DNA from: Pseudomonadota bacterium
GTDB lineage: Bacteria > Pseudomonadota > Gammaproteobacteria > Pseudomonadales > Azotimanducaceae
DNA: 6,077 nucleotides
Assembly (NCBI GenBank): GCA_027621895.1
Contig: JAQCAK010000130.1
Location: 1 to 6,077, forward strand
Direction of reading: 5' to 3'
Positions 5,703 through 6,077 of the stretch are shown in pieces. A program made the position numbers and the translations under genes. The notes below the pieces were generated by a model, which saw nothing but the letters and a program-made list of their open reading frames with translations, did not search any database and was not told the DNA's origin. The first letter of the stretch is position 1, and every line of letters starts with the position of its first letter.

Positions 5703-6077
5703 CTATTTCATGCCGGCCGACTCAAAGTACCCTCGCGTCCTGTTTGCGAAAGCAACCAGAGACAGCATGACCGGAACCTCAACCAGAACACCCACCACGG
5801 TCGCCAGAGCAGCGCCGGAGTTAAGACCAAAAAGGCTGATGGCAACCGCGACCGCCAGCTCGAAGAAATTCGAGGTACCGATCAGGGCAGCCGGCGCAGC
5901 CGTATCAAAAGGAACCTTCCAGGCATAGGCCCAGCCATAGGCCACCACGAAAATCGAGTAGCTCTGAATCAGGAGCGGAATCGCAATCAACACGATGACT
6001 CCCGGGTTGCTGAGGATAGTTTCCGCCTGGAAACCGAACAGCAGAACCACCGTCGCGATCAGACCCATGATAGAGAG
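5703..6077 (-). CDS. acr3: Acr3-type arsenite efflux permease, C-terminal part
   Basis: Inner-membrane permease of the Acr3 (bile/arsenite/riboflavin transporter, BART) family that exports arsenite, conferring arsenic resistance. Only the last 124 residues are in the window; the frame is open at the right edge, and a complete protein would be about 340-360 residues. The visible part contains several hydrophobic helices and the highly conserved Acr3 blocks IAIPLLIQSY, AAPAALIGTSNFFELAVA and SGAALATVVGVLVEVPVMLS. The Glu in LVEVPVM probably corresponds to the essential glutamate of the penultimate-region helix reported for this family. The conserved transport Cys lies in the missing N-terminal half and cannot be checked. 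The stop (TAG) lies 4 nt before glk. ArsB, the unrelated arsenite permease, does not carry these blocks. ArsR or ArsC genes, if present, would be further right. Confidence 0.95.
   Translation of the reverse strand, partial: LSIMGLIATVVLLFGFQAETILSNPGVIVLIAIPLLIQSYSIFVVAYGWAYAWKVPFDTAAPAALIGTSNFFELAVAVAISLFGLNSGAALATVVGVLVEVPVMLSLVAFANRTRGYFESAGMK

Noticed and set aside
5312..5770. Plus-strand reading frame of 152 codons opposite glk
   Set aside because: It is antisense to a clearly conserved glucokinase and has no recognisable protein features.

Overview
The window looks like chromosomal DNA of a Gammaproteobacterium, or a close proteobacterial relative, of moderately high GC. The grounds are the glucokinase, which matches the E. 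coli Glk motif layout with a constant 11-residue offset, a GspE/PilB-type ATPase, tightly overlapping genes and Shine-Dalgarno starts. This is inference from the protein families; no rRNA or marker gene is present.

Positions 1-278 hold no recognisable gene. They contain short direct repeats and a 42-bp dyad-symmetric element (167-208). From 3400 down to 279 on the minus strand runs a compact four-gene operon whose members all overlap (4, 8 and 1 nt). It encodes three small single-pass membrane proteins and then a full-length GspE/PulE/PilB-family ATPase. None of the three is an obvious database-type protein. All have one N-proximal membrane helix followed by the same pilin-like signature, a helix ending in Tyr-x4-Gly-x-(Leu/Trp)-(x)-Pro, as in GspG-type pseudopilins, but none has a prepilin-peptidase cleavage motif. 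The first and third are paralogs. With no GspF, secretin or prepilin peptidase beside them, this is the most interesting part of the window: a possible minimal or divergent type II secretion/type IV pilus-like module.

A 210-nt region (3401-3610) separates that operon from a divergent plus-strand gene for a nitronate monooxygenase-family FMN enzyme (3611-4678). It carries a plausible sigma-70-like promoter for the operon. Convergent to this gene, and only 30 nt from its stop, ends a minus-strand pair: the C-terminal part of an Acr3-type arsenite efflux permease, cut by the right edge, followed 4 nt later by glucokinase (glk). The acr3-glk spacing implies co-transcription, so glucose phosphorylation may be tied to an arsenic-resistance operon whose upstream part lies outside the window.
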